Of a DNA stretch of 5,691 bases, positions 4,746-5,691 are shown one piece after another. The notes beneath the pieces are model-generated. The model had not been told where the DNA came from. It did not search any database and saw only the letters and a list, made by a program, of their open reading frames with translations. This stretch comes from Acidobacteriaceae bacterium (GTDB lineage Bacteria; Acidobacteriota; Terriglobia; Terriglobales; Acidobacteriaceae): positions 1 to 5,691 of the forward strand of contig JASIJX010000185.1 of assembly GCA_030049955.1 (NCBI GenBank). The letters run 5' to 3'. Positions within the stretch are counted from its first letter, which is position 1. Each line of letters opens with the position of its first letter. The translations under genes and the position numbers were made by a program.

Positions 4746-5069
4746 CTACCGCCCGCGCGCCAGCCGCCGGTTGCGCAGCCACTTGGCCACGCCCAGCGTC
4801 AGCAGCAGGCTACCGAACGGAATACTCATTAGCGCCACAATCAGCGCGAACCACCCTGAGTTGGTCTTGGCGCCTGTCGGCGAGAATCCCCCCAGCAGCG
4901 TCTCCAGCAGCACCGCCGCCAGCACGCCTGAACCCATCATCCAGCCGCCCCAGGTCAGCAGTTGCCGCGTGCCGTCGTCCGGCATCGGCGCATCCGGCCG
5001 CGTCGCCGACTGCGCGTGCGTTTTGCTCGCAGTCTCGGAACTTGTCTGGTTCGCCGTCATTGCACTCAT
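4746..5069 (-). CDS. Small two-helix membrane protein of unknown function
   Basis: I do not recognise the family of this 107-residue protein. Residues 1-35 are hydrophilic, rich in Ser, Thr and Ala (SSETASKTHAQ), with no signal-peptide shape. Two hydrophobic segments follow, about 37-60 (LLTWGGWMMGSGVLAAVLLE) and 73-95 (WFALIVALMSIPFGSLLLTL), and then a basic tail (KWLRNRRLARGR). By the positive-inside rule this tail, and probably the N-terminus, should be cytoplasmic. The ATG at 5069 overlaps the TGA of the upstream DUF420 gene in ATGA, so the two are probably translationally coupled; a second ATG lies three codons in. The frame is open much further upstream, but that part only shadows the DUF420 gene. 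Its position at the end of a probable oxidase-assembly operon suggests a role near the respiratory chain, by context only. The product is real with good probability but its function is unknown. Confidence 0.7.
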   Translation of the reverse strand: MSAMTANQTSSETASKTHAQSATRPDAPMPDDGTRQLLTWGGWMMGSGVLAAVLLETLLGGFSPTGAKTNSGWFALIVALMSIPFGSLLLTLGVAKWLRNRRLARGR

Positions 5070-5626
5070 CCCCGCGCCAGCCGCAACATCGCGTATGTGA
5101 TGACGCCGGTAACGGAAACATACAGCCACACCGGGAAGGTCCACCGCGCAATCTTTCGGTGCTGCGGAATCCGCCCACTCAGCGAAAAGAAGAACGTCAC
5201 CAGAATCAGCGGCAGCGCCAATGTCGCCAGCACAATGTGCGAGGCCAGCAGTGGCAGGTACAGCCCGCGCAATGGCGCGCCCGCCGGGTAGCGAATGTCG
5301 CCGTGCAACGCGTGGTGAACGATGTAGCCCACCAGAAACAGCGTGGAAAACCCGAACGCCGTCAGCATCGCCGCGCGATGCGCCCGGATTCTCCGCGCGC
5401 GTATAAACGTGAACCCGATCAGCAGCGAAACCGCGCTCAGCCCATTGAACCATGCATCCAACGCCGGCAGGAACATCAACTGCCTGCTCTCCGCGTCCGC
5501 CGCCGGGTGCACATAAATCAGCCAGAACAGAAACAGCGTGGCCGCCGCGCTGATCGCCACGATCACCGCGATCGCCGCGCGCGTGTTCGAAGCCGGAACC
5601 GGAGTAACTTTCGGTATCACCTTCAT
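5066..5626 (-). CDS. DUF420 family membrane protein (YozB/CtaM-like)
   Basis: This 186-residue inner-membrane protein matches the DUF420 family (PF04238). About five hydrophobic helices are visible, near residues 17-38, 53-74, 85-103, 122-146 and 162-184. Family-like segments include FLPALDAWFNGLSAV, RAHRAAMLTAF, FLVGYIVHHALHG, SHIVLATLALPLILVTF and RKIARWTFPVWLYVSVTG. Histidines H83, H104, H105, H108, H130 and H156 lie at or near membrane edges and could bind heme or metal; this is an inference. Firmicute relatives (CtaM/YozB) are, to my knowledge, linked to activity of heme-copper oxidases, so a role in oxidase maturation is plausible. I prefer ATG at 5626, 14 bases after the upstream stop; a GTG at 5662 would overlap that gene by 22 bases. 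The Shine-Dalgarno is weak. The gene overlaps the next one by four bases. Confidence 0.88.
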   Translation of the reverse strand: MKVIPKVTPVPASNTRAAIAVIVAISAAATLFLFWLIYVHPAADAESRQLMFLPALDAWFNGLSAVSLLIGFTFIRARRIRAHRAAMLTAFGFSTLFLVGYIVHHALHGDIRYPAGAPLRGLYLPLLASHIVLATLALPLILVTFFFSLSGRIPQHRKIARWTFPVWLYVSVTGVITYAMLRLARG

Positions 5627-5640
5627 CGTTCTGATCGTCT

Positions 5641-5691
5641 CTAGTGAGTTGCCAATGCGCACAGCATTAAGGCCGTAAACAGCAGCGGCAG
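5641..5691 (-). CDS. C-terminal end of an upstream membrane protein (partial)
   Basis: An open frame enters from the right edge and ends in TAG at 5643-5641. Only 16 residues are visible, LPLLFTALMLCALATH, a hydrophobic tail like the last helix of a membrane protein. It is 14 bases upstream of the DUF420 start, so it is probably the preceding gene of the same operon. In other genomes DUF420 genes lie beside heme A/O synthesis or SCO-type oxidase-assembly genes, and a last helix with YLPLLF-like wording occurs in CtaB; with so few residues this is only a guess. Confidence 0.5.
   Translation of the reverse strand: MPLLFTALMLCALATH

Noticed and set aside
5070..5453. Upstream extension of the 107-aa protein
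   Set aside because: The extension lies entirely inside the DUF420 gene in another frame and lacks membrane or family features; the ATGA overlap gives a better start.
4676..5644. 322-codon plus-strand open frame opposite the membrane-protein operon
   Set aside because: Although long, the product is a low-complexity Arg/Ala/Pro/Gln sequence without domains, while the opposite strand encodes DUF420 and a membrane protein with overlapping start and stop codons.

Overview
The window looks like a chromosomal segment of a GC-rich bacterium, most likely an acidobacterium (Acidobacteriota). That assignment is an inference from three things: the EF-G variant, the REP-associated tyrosine transposase that sits among its own hairpin repeats, and a DUF420-type oxidase-assembly gene cluster. 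No rRNA or other marker is present to confirm it.

Layout, left to right. (1) Positions 1-639, + strand: the C-terminal part of an elongation factor G. (2) Positions 640-1668: a REP/RAYT locus. It holds a decayed repeat, a 23/24-bp tandem duplication and two 59-bp hairpin repeats, then a 175-codon HUH/Y1 transposase (938-1465), a decayed half repeat and a third 59-bp repeat. The hairpin stems show compensatory changes between copies. (3) Positions 1669-3672, + strand: an intact 667-aa protein joining an N-terminal PD-(D/E)XK-like nuclease domain to a DUF2075 (COG3410) superfamily-1-type helicase/ATPase. Its base composition is clearly lower in GC than its flanks, so it is probably an acquired gene and a plausible single-gene defence factor. 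(4) Positions 3669-4372, - strand: a toxin-antitoxin pair, with a Phd/VapB-like antitoxin followed by a PIN-domain toxin, overlapping by one base and preceded by a 17-bp palindrome that is a good autoregulatory operator candidate. The toxin and the helicase gene converge and their stop codons share sequence. (5) Positions 4421-4745: no gene, but inverted repeats, a probable intrinsic terminator for the right-hand operon, and a dense run of G-tracts. (6) Positions 4746-5691, - strand: three membrane-protein genes in a tight operon, namely the end of an unidentified hydrophobic protein, a five-helix DUF420 protein, and a 107-aa two-helix protein whose start overlaps the DUF420 stop.

The picture is an accessory block (transposase with repeats, nuclease-helicase, toxin-antitoxin) lying between two housekeeping neighbourhoods, translation on the left and probably respiratory-oxidase assembly on the right. 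The most interesting items are the RAYT with its covarying hairpins and the nuclease-DUF2075 protein. Neither can be called new from sequence alone.
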